Below the pieces are notes generated by a model. That model searched no databases. It was not told the origin of the DNA and saw only the letters and a program-made list of their open reading frames with translations. A DNA stretch of 55,571 nucleotides, taken from NCBI GenBank assembly GCA_023410575.1, contig JAEYPP010000093.1, positions 1-55,571 on the forward strand. Direction: 5' to 3'. The position numbers were made by a program, and so were the translations under genes. The stretch is from Bacillota bacterium (GTDB lineage Bacteria > Bacillota > Clostridia > Lachnospirales > Lachnospiraceae). Below, piece after piece: positions 22,621 through 32,251 of the stretch; within the stretch, counting starts at the first letter, position 1, and every line of letters begins with the position of its first letter.

Positions 22621-23499
22621 ATGATCGATAATGTAAGTGATATATTTGATAAGAATACTAGAGTTCTGAATGGAATTGGGAAAGCAATTATTAAAACAAG
22701 AGAAGGTAATTATGAGGATGCGATAGAAGAAATTAGTAAAGTGTCGGAAGATATTTCTTATATTGCTGATTCTATTATGAGAAATCGAGAATATTTTGAA
22801 TTAGTTTCAGTTGAGAGTATCGGAGAGATGCTTGAAGGGATTATTGAAGCCAAACAAAAACAAGATTATATTCTTCTTGCTGATTTACTTGAGTTGCAAA
22901 TGGAGAATTTCATATGTAGCGTGCAAAATTATATTATGAATAAAGAAGAACTACAGACTTTTGAGGAATCAAAGTACCAAGAACAAATTGTAAAGTTACA
23001 GAAGAAAGTAGTAAATCAAGACTTTTTTTGGAAAGATTTTAAAGAAGAGTTAAATACATCTGATTTGCTTGAGGAAGGTTACCGCATTGAAATTACTTCA
23101 TGTGGATTAATGACTTTAGCAGCAAAGGACAAAAATAAAATTGCACACTATCTTCATACCAACCATAAGATATCTCAAGAAGCTTTTCTGCTCGCAAGAA
23201 CATGGAGTGACCCTAGTATTACTACATATGTGATTTACGGCCTTGGATTAGGTTATCATATTATAGAACTTATACAACTCAATCAAGATGCAAGTTTTGA
23301 AATTTATGAGGGCGATATGAATATCTTAAAGCTATGCTGCGCATTCTCTAATATAGAAATAATACTTAGTAATCCAAATGTAAAGGTAATTTATGATAAA
23401 GATTGCTCACAGTTTAAGAAGCGAATTCAACTGCTTCAAACGCATGAAAAGCTTTGCATTCATCGTCCTTCTTATGAGAGAGTCGTAGATAATAATTAG
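22621..23499 (+). CDS. Maf N-terminal-like protein (motility-associated glycosylation factor fragment)
   Basis: In this 292-aa protein the segment TTYVIYGLGLGYHIIELIQ (~200-220), followed by IYEGDMNILKLCCAF and NPNVKVIYD, matches the N-terminal domain of Maf proteins, which transfer nonulosonic acids to flagellin. It ends where full-length Maf proteins enter the DUF115 (MAF_flag10) catalytic region, so the transferase part is absent. The first 150 residues are helical and specific to this protein. It is either a natural short form working with another transferase or a truncation. Confidence 0.65.
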   Translation: MIDNVSDIFDKNTRVLNGIGKAIIKTREGNYEDAIEEISKVSEDISYIADSIMRNREYFELVSVESIGEMLEGIIEAKQKQDYILLADLLELQMENFICSVQNYIMNKEELQTFEESKYQEQIVKLQKKVVNQDFFWKDFKEELNTSDLLEEGYRIEITSCGLMTLAAKDKNKIAHYLHTNHKISQEAFLLARTWSDPSITTYVIYGLGLGYHIIELIQLNQDASFEIYEGDMNILKLCCAFSNIEIILSNPNVKVIYDKDCSQFKKRIQLLQTHEKLCIHRPSYERVVDNN

Positions 23500-23529
23500 T
23501 ATTCATAAGTAGCTAGAAAGGATGGGAAG

Positions 23530-23970
23530 ATGGTATATTTAGTAATTATCAGTACAATTTTTATTGGAGATTTGTTTGTTAAGAATTATATTGAAAAAAA
23601 TAAAAAGTTATGGAAACAAGAGAAGATACTAAAAGATAAATTAATTATAACAAAATATCATAATCAGGGAGCGTTTTTAAACCTATTAGAAAAGAATCGT
23701 GAGATTTTACTCGTATTCTCTGGAGTTTTGTTAGGTTTGTTAAGTATGGCATTACTTCTTGCTTCTCCAAAGAAAGGAAAGAGGTTATTAAAGCTAGGGC
23801 TTTCCTTTATGGTAGGAGGTGCTTCTAGCAATGTCTATGACCGTATTCATCGAGGCTATGTTGTAGACTATTTTAGTTTTTCTTTTTATGATAAGATAGT
23901 ATTTAATATCTCAGATTTCTTTATCTTTTTAGGTAGTATACTTACGGCAATAAAAATTGTTTTAAAATAA
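23530..23970 (+). CDS. Divergent signal peptidase II (LspA family)
   Basis: The 146-aa membrane protease family removes lipoprotein signal peptides. Seen here: GDLFVK near the N-terminus (conserved D..K), HNQGAFLNLL, GGASSNVYDRIHRGYVVDYF with the first catalytic Asp, and FNISDFFIFLG with the second. Four hydrophobic spans fit. The N-terminal half is degenerate compared with housekeeping LspA and the usual neighbour RluD is absent, so it may be a second, specialised copy. Confidence 0.75.
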   Translation: MVYLVIISTIFIGDLFVKNYIEKNKKLWKQEKILKDKLIITKYHNQGAFLNLLEKNREILLVFSGVLLGLLSMALLLASPKKGKRLLKLGLSFMVGGASSNVYDRIHRGYVVDYFSFSFYDKIVFNISDFFIFLGSILTAIKIVLK

Positions 23971-24001
23971 GAACAAAGAATAATTTCACTTTAGATACAC
24001 A

Positions 24002-24060
24002 GGGGCTGTTTCGAATGTTGTGAATTGATGAAAACAATCAATAATATTCAAAACAGCTCC
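24002..24060. terminator. Terminator between lspA-like gene and pyrG
   Basis: GGGGCTGTTT (24002-24011) pairs with AAACAGCTCC (24051-24060), and a further inner stem forms. It lies between convergent genes and can serve both directions, although T runs are short. Confidence 0.6.
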
Positions 24061-24076
24061 TTAAATTATGGTAACT

Positions 24077-25690
24077 CTATTTTGAAGCATTTTGTTCAAG
24101 TGTAGCACCAACAAAGCCTCGAAATAGTGGGTGTGGACGATTTGGTCTAGATTTGAATTCAGGATGTGCTTGAGTTGCGATAAACCAAGGATGATTCTCA
24201 AGTTCCATCATCTCTACAATTCTTCCATCAGGACTTAAACCTGAAAATTTGACACCAGCACGGATAAAGTCATCACGATAATAATTATTTACTTCATATC
24301 GATGACGATGACGTTCATGAATTGTTTCTTGTTGATATAAGTCAAATGCTTTACTAGTTTTATCTAAAACACATGGGTAAGAGCCAAGTCTTAAGGTGCC
24401 ACCAATATCTTCAATACCATCCTGTTCTGGCATGAGATGGATGATTGGATGTGTAGTTTCTGGATTTAATTCCACACTATGAGCATCAGAAAAGCCAAGG
24501 ACATTGCGAGCAAATTCTACAACTGCGAGTTGCATTCCTAGACATAATCCTAAAAATGGGATTTTATTTTCACGGGCATAACGTATGGCATGTATTTTTC
24601 CTTCAATGCCTCGGTCACCAAAGCCACCAGGTACAAGTAATCCATTTACATCAGAAAGCAAATCATTCACATTATCTGAAGTTACAGATTCTGATGGAAT
24701 CCATTTGATGTGAATCGATGCTTGATGAGCAACGGCACCGTGTTTTAAGGATTCAACAACACTAATATATGCATCATGGAGCTGTGTGTATTTGCCAACT
24801 AAGGCAACAGTTACTTCGCGAGTTGGATTCTTCAATGAGGATACCATATCCTCCCAATCTTTTAGATTGGGTTTTGGACAAGGAAGATGTAAACATTCAC
24901 ATGCGACATCAGCAAGATGCTCTTTTTCCAGCATCAATGGTACTTCATAAAGTGAGATTTGTGCATCGAGATTTTGTAGTACATGTTTACTTGGAACGTT
25001 ACAGAATAAAGCTATTTTTTCACGGATTCCAGGCTCGAGTGGGAGCTCAGTACGGCATATAATAATATCGGGTTGGATTCCCATACCCTGTAAATCCTTT
25101 ACGCTTGCTTGAGTTGGTTTTGTTTTCATTTCTCCAGAAGCTTTTAAATAAGGGATGAGTGTGACGTGAATAAGGATTGCATTTTCATGTCCAACATCAT
25201 ATTGAAACTGACGAATTGACTCAAGAAAAGGTTGACTTTCAATATCTCCAACCGTTCCACCAACTTCAATAATTGCAATATGGGTATCACTACATCCATC
25301 ATTACGATAAAAGCGACTTTTTATCTCATTTGTGATATGAGGAATCACTTGAACAGTCCCGCCACCAAAATCACCTCGACGTTCTTTCGAGATAACAGAC
25401 CAGTAAATCTTACCAGTAGTGACATTTGATTGCTTTGTCAGACTCTCATCAATAAAACGCTCATAGTGACCTAAATCAAGATCAGTTTCGGCCCCATCAT
25501 CGGTTACAAAGACCTCTCCATGCTGGATGGGATTCATTGTACCAGGGTCAATATTGATATATGGATCAAATTTTTGCATGGTAACATGATAACCCCTAGC
25601 CTTGAGTAGACGACCGAGAGAAGCAGCCGTTATTCCTTTCCCGAGTCCGGATACAACACCACCAGTAACAAATACATACTTGACACTCAT
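24077..25690 (-). CDS. pyrG: CTP synthase
   Basis: The 537-aa enzyme makes CTP from UTP, ATP and glutamine. The N-terminal synthetase domain opens KYVFVTGGVVSGLGKGI; the class I glutamine amidotransferase domain has the nucleophile in FLGLCLGMQ (~380) and a His/Glu pair in QAHPEFKSRP near the end. It has full family length. It is the only long gene on the minus strand in the core region and may supply CTP for the CMP-sugar step encoded nearby, though it is essential anyway. Confidence 0.97.
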   Translation of the reverse strand: MSVKYVFVTGGVVSGLGKGITAASLGRLLKARGYHVTMQKFDPYINIDPGTMNPIQHGEVFVTDDGAETDLDLGHYERFIDESLTKQSNVTTGKIYWSVISKERRGDFGGGTVQVIPHITNEIKSRFYRNDGCSDTHIAIIEVGGTVGDIESQPFLESIRQFQYDVGHENAILIHVTLIPYLKASGEMKTKPTQASVKDLQGMGIQPDIIICRTELPLEPGIREKIALFCNVPSKHVLQNLDAQISLYEVPLMLEKEHLADVACECLHLPCPKPNLKDWEDMVSSLKNPTREVTVALVGKYTQLHDAYISVVESLKHGAVAHQASIHIKWIPSESVTSDNVNDLLSDVNGLLVPGGFGDRGIEGKIHAIRYARENKIPFLGLCLGMQLAVVEFARNVLGFSDAHSVELNPETTHPIIHLMPEQDGIEDIGGTLRLGSYPCVLDKTSKAFDLYQQETIHERHRHRYEVNNYYRDDFIRAGVKFSGLSPDGRIVEMMELENHPWFIATQAHPEFKSRPNRPHPLFRGFVGATLEQNASK

Positions 25691-25762
25691 TAACGTTTAC
25701 CTCCTTGCTATTATTATGGTTGCACAAAATATATTTATTAATCAAGAACCTGTTCTTTGATA

Positions 25763-25840
25763 TAAAAAAAGCATTTAAAATCTTTTCGGCTGTCTTTAGG
25801 AGATAGCTATAGCAGTTAATCTGCAAGATTTTAAACGCTA
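25763..25840 (-). terminator. Terminator-like hairpin in the pyrG leader
   Basis: Read on the minus strand, AGCGTTTAAAATCTT pairs with AAGATTTTAAATGCT and is followed by seven T, about 70 bases before pyrG. A minus-strand TATAAT (25880-25875) lies upstream. A small hairpin, CACTAAC with GTTAGCG, overlaps the first arm and could compete. This looks like attenuation of pyrG. Confidence 0.5.
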
Positions 25841-25998
25841 ACGTCTTTGTTAGTGTATTAAAAAAACAAATCATATTATACTACTTGATAGAGAAAAAAT
25901 CTAGTAGGAAAGAGAAAAAAGTTGGAACGCTAACCTCTTTTTTTATTCTTTTTTAAGAATTTCAGCTGATAAAACACAAAAAATTCAGAACTAATTGC

Positions 25999-26027
25999 TT
26001 GATTTATAATTTAAGTATCATTATAAT
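25999..26027 (+). promoter_or_regulatory. Promoter of ftsH
   Basis: TTGATT (25999-26004), 17 bp, perfect TATAAT (26022-26027). The rest of the 400-bp gap between pyrG and ftsH holds the pyrG leader and no other gene. Confidence 0.6.
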
Positions 26028-26090
26028 GAATTTATCTATATAATTGGTAGTATATGTTTTTTTTAGTAAGATCAAACTAGGGAGGGTCCT

Positions 26091-28118
26091 ATGGATAATA
26101 GAAATAGTAATGGTGATAAAAAGAAGCCTGGGTCGAGTAAGAAAGGATGGGTATTTAGCCTTATCGCTGCTTTGTTTATGCTACTTATATTTTCGTATAT
26201 GTCAAAACAGTTAGAGCAAAGTAGAACGGAATACATCTCTTATAATGAATTTGAGGAGATGGTTGAGAATAATTCTATTGCCAAAGTTGAGTATGATTAT
26301 GATAATTCGAAAATCTTAATTTATACGAAAGCTTATGAAGAAAAACCAAAATTTGAAAAGCTTTATTATACTGGATTTTTACATGATGTTGATATTAGCG
26401 AAGCATTAATAGAAAAAGATATCGAAGTAGATGCATTAGTAGTAGACAAAAGTATGACTATTTTAGATGTTATCATATCTTATTTACTTCCATTCTTATT
26501 GATTTATGGTGTTTTATTCTTCTTATTCCGCATGATTACGAAAAACAGCGGTGGAATGATGGGTGTTGGAAAGAGCAATGCAAAAATATATGTTGAAAAA
26601 GAAACGGGTGTAACATTTAAGGATGTAGCTGGACAAGAAGAAGCAAAGGAGTCGGTAAAGGAATTGGTTGATTTCCTCCATAATCCAGCAAAGTATACTC
26701 GAATTGGTGCTAAATTACCAAAAGGAGCCCTTTTAGTTGGACCTCCAGGAACAGGAAAGACTTTACTTGCAAAAGCAGTAGCTGGCGAGGCAAAAGTACC
26801 ATTTTTCTCTTTAAGTGGTTCAGATTTTGTAGAGATGTTTGTTGGTGTTGGTGCATCCCGTGTACGTGATTTATTTAAACAGGCACAGAATCAAGCACCT
26901 TGTATCGTGTTTATCGATGAGATCGATGCAATCGGTAAAAGCCGTGATGGACATTATGGTGGCGGTGGTAACGATGAACGTGAACAGACGTTAAATCAGT
27001 TGCTATCTGAAATGGATGGTTTTGATACTTCCAAAGGTATTGTTATATTAGCTGCGACAAACCGTCCTGAAGTTTTGGATAAAGCATTGCTTCGTCCTGG
27101 TCGTTTTGACCGTCGTATTATTGTCGACAAACCTGATTTAAAAGGACGTATAGAGATTTTAAAAGTACATGCTAAAAATGTATTGATGCATGACTCAGTT
27201 AACCTTGAAGAGATTGCAATGGCTACAAGTGGAGCAGTAGGTTCTGATTTGGCAAATATGATTAATGAAGCCGCAATTTTAGCTGTAAAGGAAGGAAGAA
27301 CTGTAGTAACACAGAATGATTTATTTGAATCAGTTGAAGTAGTTATTGCTGGTAAAGAAAAGAAAGATCGAATCCTTGGACCAGAAGAGAAAAAAATTGT
27401 TGCTTATCATGAGGTTGGCCATGCTTTAGTTACAGCACTTGAGAAAAACACAGAACCAGTGCAAAAAATTACGATTGTCCCTAGAACGATGGGCTCTCTT
27501 GGATATGTAATGCAAGTACCAGAAGAAGAGAAGTATTTGATGAGCAAAGAGGAATTAACTGCACGAATTGTCACATTATATGGTGGACGTGCAGCAGAAG
27601 AACTAGTATTTAATTCAATAACAACTGGTGCTTCGAGTGATATTGAGAAAGCAACTCAACTAGCAAGAGCAATGGTGACTCAGTATGGTATGTCAGAACG
27701 ATTTGGACTAATTGGCCTTGAATCAGTTGAAAGTCGTTACCTTGATGGACGACCTGTTTTAAATTGTGGTGATGCAACAGCAGCTTCTGTTGATGATGAG
27801 GTCATGAACATCTTGAAGAAGTGTTATGATCGAGCAAAAGAATTATTGTCAGAAAATCGTGACGTATTAGATCGTATTGCTGCATTCTTAACAGAAAAAG
27901 AAACGATTACAGGAAAAGAATTCATGAAGATTTTCCATGAAGTACGTCAAGACGTTGTGGAAGAGCCAGAGGAGACCAAAGAAGTGAAAGCAGCTGAGCT
28001 TGCGCTTGACAAAAGTGAACTTGAGATAAGTGATAAGAATAATGGTGAAGTGAAGAATATAGAATCACAAACGATTGCGCAAGATACATCAGAAAACGAT
28101 TCTACTACGCGAGATTAG
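26091..28118 (+). CDS. ftsH: ATP-dependent zinc metalloprotease FtsH
   Basis: The 675-aa membrane-anchored AAA+ protease has two spans (~20-38 and ~125-148) around a short extracytoplasmic domain. The AAA module follows with Walker A GPPGTGKT (~223), Walker B IVFIDEIDAIG, the SRH region, and zinc motif HEVGH (~443). A charged low-complexity tail (~620-675) ends it. It degrades misassembled membrane proteins and regulators. A GGAGTTGC/GCAACTCC terminator follows. Confidence 0.97.
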   Translation: MDNRNSNGDKKKPGSSKKGWVFSLIAALFMLLIFSYMSKQLEQSRTEYISYNEFEEMVENNSIAKVEYDYDNSKILIYTKAYEEKPKFEKLYYTGFLHDVDISEALIEKDIEVDALVVDKSMTILDVIISYLLPFLLIYGVLFFLFRMITKNSGGMMGVGKSNAKIYVEKETGVTFKDVAGQEEAKESVKELVDFLHNPAKYTRIGAKLPKGALLVGPPGTGKTLLAKAVAGEAKVPFFSLSGSDFVEMFVGVGASRVRDLFKQAQNQAPCIVFIDEIDAIGKSRDGHYGGGGNDEREQTLNQLLSEMDGFDTSKGIVILAATNRPEVLDKALLRPGRFDRRIIVDKPDLKGRIEILKVHAKNVLMHDSVNLEEIAMATSGAVGSDLANMINEAAILAVKEGRTVVTQNDLFESVEVVIAGKEKKDRILGPEEKKIVAYHEVGHALVTALEKNTEPVQKITIVPRTMGSLGYVMQVPEEEKYLMSKEELTARIVTLYGGRAAEELVFNSITTGASSDIEKATQLARAMVTQYGMSERFGLIGLESVESRYLDGRPVLNCGDATAASVDDEVMNILKKCYDRAKELLSENRDVLDRIAAFLTEKETITGKEFMKIFHEVRQDVVEEPEETKEVKAAELALDKSELEISDKNNGEVKNIESQTIAQDTSENDSTTRD

Positions 28119-28159
28119 TATTAATTGGTAAGTTTGAAGTTTTTATGAGAAAATATATA

Positions 28160-28194
28160 GGAGTTGCTGTGAATGAGATACGGCAACTCCTTTT
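28160..28194 (+). terminator. Terminator after ftsH
   Basis: GGAGTTGC (28160-28167) pairs with GCAACTCC (28183-28190), followed by TTTT. Confidence 0.75.
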
Positions 28195-28195
28195 C

Positions 28196-28274
28196 ACAAC
28201 CGCGGTAATTCCTCTGAATTACCGCGGTTGTAAAAAAGCGTCCCAAAAGAAGGACGCAATTATGCACACAAGCG
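28196..28274 (+). repeat. Two-hairpin intergenic repeat, copy 2
   Basis: A perfect 16-bp inverted repeat (28196-28211/28216-28231, loop CTCT), then AAAAAA, a second hairpin GCGTCC/GGACGC, and the tail AATTATGCACACAAGCG. The second hairpin and tail are nearly identical to copy 3 at 50881-50924. More GC-rich inverted sequence continues to about 28310 in this copy only. Confidence 0.75.
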
Positions 28275-28359
28275 CGAGAGGAAGATGTCGCTTGCGCGAC
28301 CGCGCTTGACACGAGTATTTTGCAAGCAAAACACTTAATTGAAGAAGGGAGAAGAACTG

Positions 28360-30225
28360 GTGTTTGACATTGAAGAAGAATTAAAAAAACTTCCTGGAAA
28401 ACCGGGAGTTTACATTATGCATGATCAAAATGATGCAATCATCTATGTTGGAAAAGCAATCAGTTTGAAAAATAGAGTACGCCAATATTTTCAAAGTAGT
28501 CGAAATTTAACTCCAAAGATTCAACAAATGGTTAATAATATCGACCATTTTGAGTATATCATTGTTGATTCTGAGATGGAAGCACTTGTTCTTGAGTGTA
28601 ACTTAATCAAGGAGCATCGACCAAAATATAATACAATGCTAAAGGATGACAAGGGGTATCCTTATATCAAGGTTACAGTACAAGAGGCTTTTCCTAAGGT
28701 TATGATGGCAAGAAATCAAAAGAAGGATAAAGCTAAGTATTTTGGTCCATATACAAGTGCTTCTGCTGTGAAAGATATTTTAGAACTACTTCGTAAAGTA
28801 TATAATATCCGAACTTGCAATCGTGATTTACCAAAGGATATCGGACAAGAGCGCCCGTGTTTATATTACCATATCAAACAATGCAAGGCGCCATGTCAAG
28901 GATATATATCAGAGGAAGAATATCGTAAGTCGATAGACCAAGTAATTGAATTCTTAAACGGTAATTATGCGCTAATTACGAAGGACCTACAAGCTAAAAT
29001 GCAAGAAGCAGCAGAAAATCTTGAATTTGAGGTTGCTAGTGAGTATCGAGACTTAATACAAAGTGTAGAAAAATTATCTCAGGTTCAAAAGGCTTCCGAT
29101 ACGAATGGTGTCGATCGAGATATTATCGCATTTGCAAGTACAGGAGATGAAGCGGTAGCACAAGTATTTTTCATTCGTGAAGGAAAAATGCTTGGTAGAG
29201 AGCATTATCATATCACCGGTGTATCGAATGAATCTCGAAGTTCTATTATGACAAACTTTGTAAAGCAGTATTATGCAGGAACTCCATATATACCGAGAGA
29301 ATTGCTTTTATCCGAACCCTTAGAAGAGGAAGAATTGATTTCAAATTGGCTTAGTGCGAAGCGTGGATATAAGGTGCGCATTCATGTTCCTCAAAAGGGA
29401 AGTAAAGAGAAACTAGTTGAATTAGCCGAAAAGAATGCCTCTCTTGTCTTACAGCAGGATACTGAAAAAATTCAAAGGGAAGAAGCAAGAACACAAGGAG
29501 CGGTAAAACAAATTGAAGAGATGTTAGGATTACCATCGATTCATCGTATGGAGTCTTTTGATATATCGAATACGAATGGTTTTGAGTCAGTAGGTTCTAT
29601 GGTTGTTTATGAGAAAGGAAAACCAAAGAAAAACGACTATCGTAAATTTAAGATTAAAACAGTTGTCGGAGCAGATGATTATGCTTCGATGAGAGAAATA
29701 CTAACGAGGCGTTTTACACATGGAAAAAAAGAAGCGGAAGAACTCGAAAAACGTAATATTAGTTTAGAACACGGTAGTTTTACTCGATATCCTGACCTGA
29801 TTTTGATGGATGGAGGAAGAGGTCAAGTAAATATTGCACTTGCTGTCCTAGAGGAACTACATCTGAATATAGCTGTTTGCGGTATGGTGAAGGATGATAA
29901 TCATAGAACAAGAGGTCTTTACTATAATAATGTTGAAATTCCGATTGATACCCATGGGGAGGCCTTCAAACTAATCACTCGTATACAAGACGAAACCCAT
30001 CGTTTTGCAATTGAATATCATCGTTCTCTTCGTTCCAAAACTCAAGTAAAATCTATTTTAGATGACATTCCAGGCGTGGGAGAACAACGAAGAAGGGATA
30101 TAATGAAACATTTTCAATCCTTAGAGGCAGTAAAGGCAGCCTCAGTTGAAGAAATCGCTGAGTTGCCTTCTATGAATCGTACGGTAGCTCAAAAAGTGTA
30201 TGACTTCTTTCATGCGACCGAATAG
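28360..30225 (+). CDS. uvrC: Excinuclease ABC subunit C
   Basis: The 621-aa nuclease makes both incisions in nucleotide excision repair. The GIY-YIG domain is at ~10-90 (GVYIMHDQNDAIIYVGKA), then a CX-rich segment (CLYYHIKQCKAPCQG), the UVR helix hairpin (~200), the RNase H-like 3' nuclease domain (SFDISNTNG, LILMDGGRGQVN) and C-terminal HhH repeats (DDIPGVGEQRRR). GTG at 28360 follows GGGAGAAG at good spacing and starts at the usual place; a TTG at 28339 lies before that site. Confidence 0.95.
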   Translation: MFDIEEELKKLPGKPGVYIMHDQNDAIIYVGKAISLKNRVRQYFQSSRNLTPKIQQMVNNIDHFEYIIVDSEMEALVLECNLIKEHRPKYNTMLKDDKGYPYIKVTVQEAFPKVMMARNQKKDKAKYFGPYTSASAVKDILELLRKVYNIRTCNRDLPKDIGQERPCLYYHIKQCKAPCQGYISEEEYRKSIDQVIEFLNGNYALITKDLQAKMQEAAENLEFEVASEYRDLIQSVEKLSQVQKASDTNGVDRDIIAFASTGDEAVAQVFFIREGKMLGREHYHITGVSNESRSSIMTNFVKQYYAGTPYIPRELLLSEPLEEEELISNWLSAKRGYKVRIHVPQKGSKEKLVELAEKNASLVLQQDTEKIQREEARTQGAVKQIEEMLGLPSIHRMESFDISNTNGFESVGSMVVYEKGKPKKNDYRKFKIKTVVGADDYASMREILTRRFTHGKKEAEELEKRNISLEHGSFTRYPDLILMDGGRGQVNIALAVLEELHLNIAVCGMVKDDNHRTRGLYYNNVEIPIDTHGEAFKLITRIQDETHRFAIEYHRSLRSKTQVKSILDDIPGVGEQRRRDIMKHFQSLEAVKAASVEEIAELPSMNRTVAQKVYDFFHATE

Positions 30226-30306
30226 TTGCGAATCAAAGCAACTTATGTTAGAATGTGTCTAAATGCAATGCTCATGAAGTGAAAATAAAAACAGAAGGAG
30301 AGTAAT

Positions 30307-31233
30307 ATGTATACTGTAGAACTTGAGAAATTAGTGGACAAGATGGCACTTGAAAACTGTACTCCAGATATAGATATCAGTAATATTCAAATTACTCAGC
30401 CAGAGGTAAATCGCCCAGCTTTACAGTTGACTGGATTTTTTGATTACTTTGACTCAGACCGTGTTCAAATTATCGGAAATGTAGAATATGCTTACCTGCA
30501 GAAAATGGAAAAAGATCACGGATATGGAATTATGAAAAAGCTTATGAGTTTTAAGATGCCATGTATCGTATTTTGTCGTGATATTGAAGTCACACAGGAC
30601 TTTATTGATTTGGCAAATGAAGTAGGTGTACCAATTCTTCGTACGAAGAAGTCTACATCTTCATTTATGGCAGAAGTGATTCGTTGGTTAAAAGTAGAGT
30701 TAGCACCTCGTATTTCTATTCATGGTGTATTGGTAGACGTATATGGTGAAGGTATTTTAATCATGGGCGAGAGCGGAATTGGAAAAAGTGAGGCGGCACT
30801 TGAGTTGATTAAGCGTGGTCATCGTCTAGTTGCTGATGATTTAGTTGAGATTAAAAAGGTTAGTGATGATACATTAATTGGTACAGCTTCTGAGATTACA
30901 AGACATTTTATTGAGTTACGTGGAATTGGTATTATCGATGTAAAAACCTTATTTGGTGTTGAAAGTGTAAAAAATACGCAATCCATCGATTTGGTAATCA
31001 AATTAGAGGAATGGGTTAAGGATAAGGAGTACGATCGTCTAGGCTTGGAAGAGCAGTACACAGAGTTTCTTGGTAACCGTGTAGTTTGCCATAGTATCCC
31101 AATCAGACCAGGGCGTAATCTTGCGGTAATCTGCGAGTCTGCAGCAGTTAATTATCGTCAAAAGAAGATGGGATATAATGCTGCACAAGAGTTATACAAT
31201 CGAGTTACGAATAATATTATGAAAAAGAAGTAA
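30307..31233 (+). CDS. hprK: HPr kinase/phosphorylase
   Basis: The 308-aa bifunctional enzyme phosphorylates Ser46 of HPr/Crh, controlling catabolite repression. Walker A GESGIGKSE (~154-162), the following GHRLVADD, and the family signature IELRGIGIIDVKTLFG (~202-217) are intact. A Crh-type HPr lies four genes downstream in the same direction. Confidence 0.95.
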   Translation: MYTVELEKLVDKMALENCTPDIDISNIQITQPEVNRPALQLTGFFDYFDSDRVQIIGNVEYAYLQKMEKDHGYGIMKKLMSFKMPCIVFCRDIEVTQDFIDLANEVGVPILRTKKSTSSFMAEVIRWLKVELAPRISIHGVLVDVYGEGILIMGESGIGKSEAALELIKRGHRLVADDLVEIKKVSDDTLIGTASEITRHFIELRGIGIIDVKTLFGVESVKNTQSIDLVIKLEEWVKDKEYDRLGLEEQYTEFLGNRVVCHSIPIRPGRNLAVICESAAVNYRQKKMGYNAAQELYNRVTNNIMKKK

Positions 31234-31255
31234 TTAGCTGGCAGGGGGATTTTTA

Positions 31256-32194
31256 ATGGACAAGTATTGTTTCGGGATTGATATCGGTGGAACCGCAATT
31301 AAATGCGGATTATTTTCAGAACAAGGAAACTGTATTGATAAATGGGAAATTGGAACTCGTAGACAGAATAATGGAGAATTAATACCTCAGGATGTTGCGG
31401 ATACGATTAAAGCCAAGTTAAAAGAGCATAACTTATCAAAAGATGATATTCTTGGTGTAGGTATCGGGATTCCTGGACCGATTACAGAGGATGGAAGAGT
31501 ACTAAAGTGTGCCAATCTCGGTTGGGGTATATTTAATGTAAATGAGAAAATGAGCCAACTTACAGGACTTAAAGTTTTTAGCGGAAATGATGCGAATGTA
31601 GCAGCACTCGGAGAAATGTGGATGGGTGGCGGTAAAGGCTATGAAGATGTTGTTATGGTTACGCTTGGAACTGGTGTTGGTGGAGGCATCATCCTAAATG
31701 GAAAAATTGTTGCAGGAAGTAATGGTGCTAGTGGCGAAATTGGTCATATTATTATTAATCCAGAGGAAACAGATCTATGTGGTTGTGGAGGTCATGGTCA
31801 TTTGGAGCAATATGCATCAGCAACTGGTATTGTTCGAATGGCTAAGAAACGTTTAGCATCATCGAAAGACGCTACAAGCCTTCGCTCACTAAGCAAAATT
31901 TCAGCAAAAGATATCTTTGATCATGCAAAGGCAGGTGATAGTGTCGCAGAACAATTGGTGGAGGATCTAGGACGCTATTTAGCTTTAGCCTTGTCTCATG
32001 TTGCAGCAACAGTGGATCCGCAAGTATTTGTTATTGGTGGTGGTGTATCACGTGCTGGAAAGATATTAATTGATGTAATAGAAAAGCATTATAATCAAAA
32101 CATTTTATATGCTTTAAAAAATAAAGAATTCCGTCTTGCTGAATTAGGTAATGATGCTGGTATTTATGGTTGTGCGAAAATGGTATTAGGTTAG
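31256..32194 (+). CDS. ROK-family glucokinase
   Basis: The 312-aa sugar kinase has the ATP-binding GIDIGGTAIKCGLF at the start, catalytic NDANVAALGE (~105), the ROK zinc motif CGCGGHGHLEQYAS (~180), and adenosine-site VIGGGVS near the end. Glucose is the likely substrate. It lies in the sugar-regulation cluster between hprK and murB. Confidence 0.9.
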   Translation: MDKYCFGIDIGGTAIKCGLFSEQGNCIDKWEIGTRRQNNGELIPQDVADTIKAKLKEHNLSKDDILGVGIGIPGPITEDGRVLKCANLGWGIFNVNEKMSQLTGLKVFSGNDANVAALGEMWMGGGKGYEDVVMVTLGTGVGGGIILNGKIVAGSNGASGEIGHIIINPEETDLCGCGGHGHLEQYASATGIVRMAKKRLASSKDATSLRSLSKISAKDIFDHAKAGDSVAEQLVEDLGRYLALALSHVAATVDPQVFVIGGGVSRAGKILIDVIEKHYNQNILYALKNKEFRLAELGNDAGIYGCAKMVLG

Positions 32195-32251
32195 TGCTAT
32201 TTGTTTATAAGTAGCATATATTCGTGTAAGAGATATTTTGAGGAGTAAGAA

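Noticed and set aside
28275..28335. Separate ncRNA after repeat copy 2
   Set aside because: GC-rich inverted sequences are present (TTTTGC/GCAAAA near 28316-28330), but there is no clear promoter or T tail, so only the repeat is annotated.
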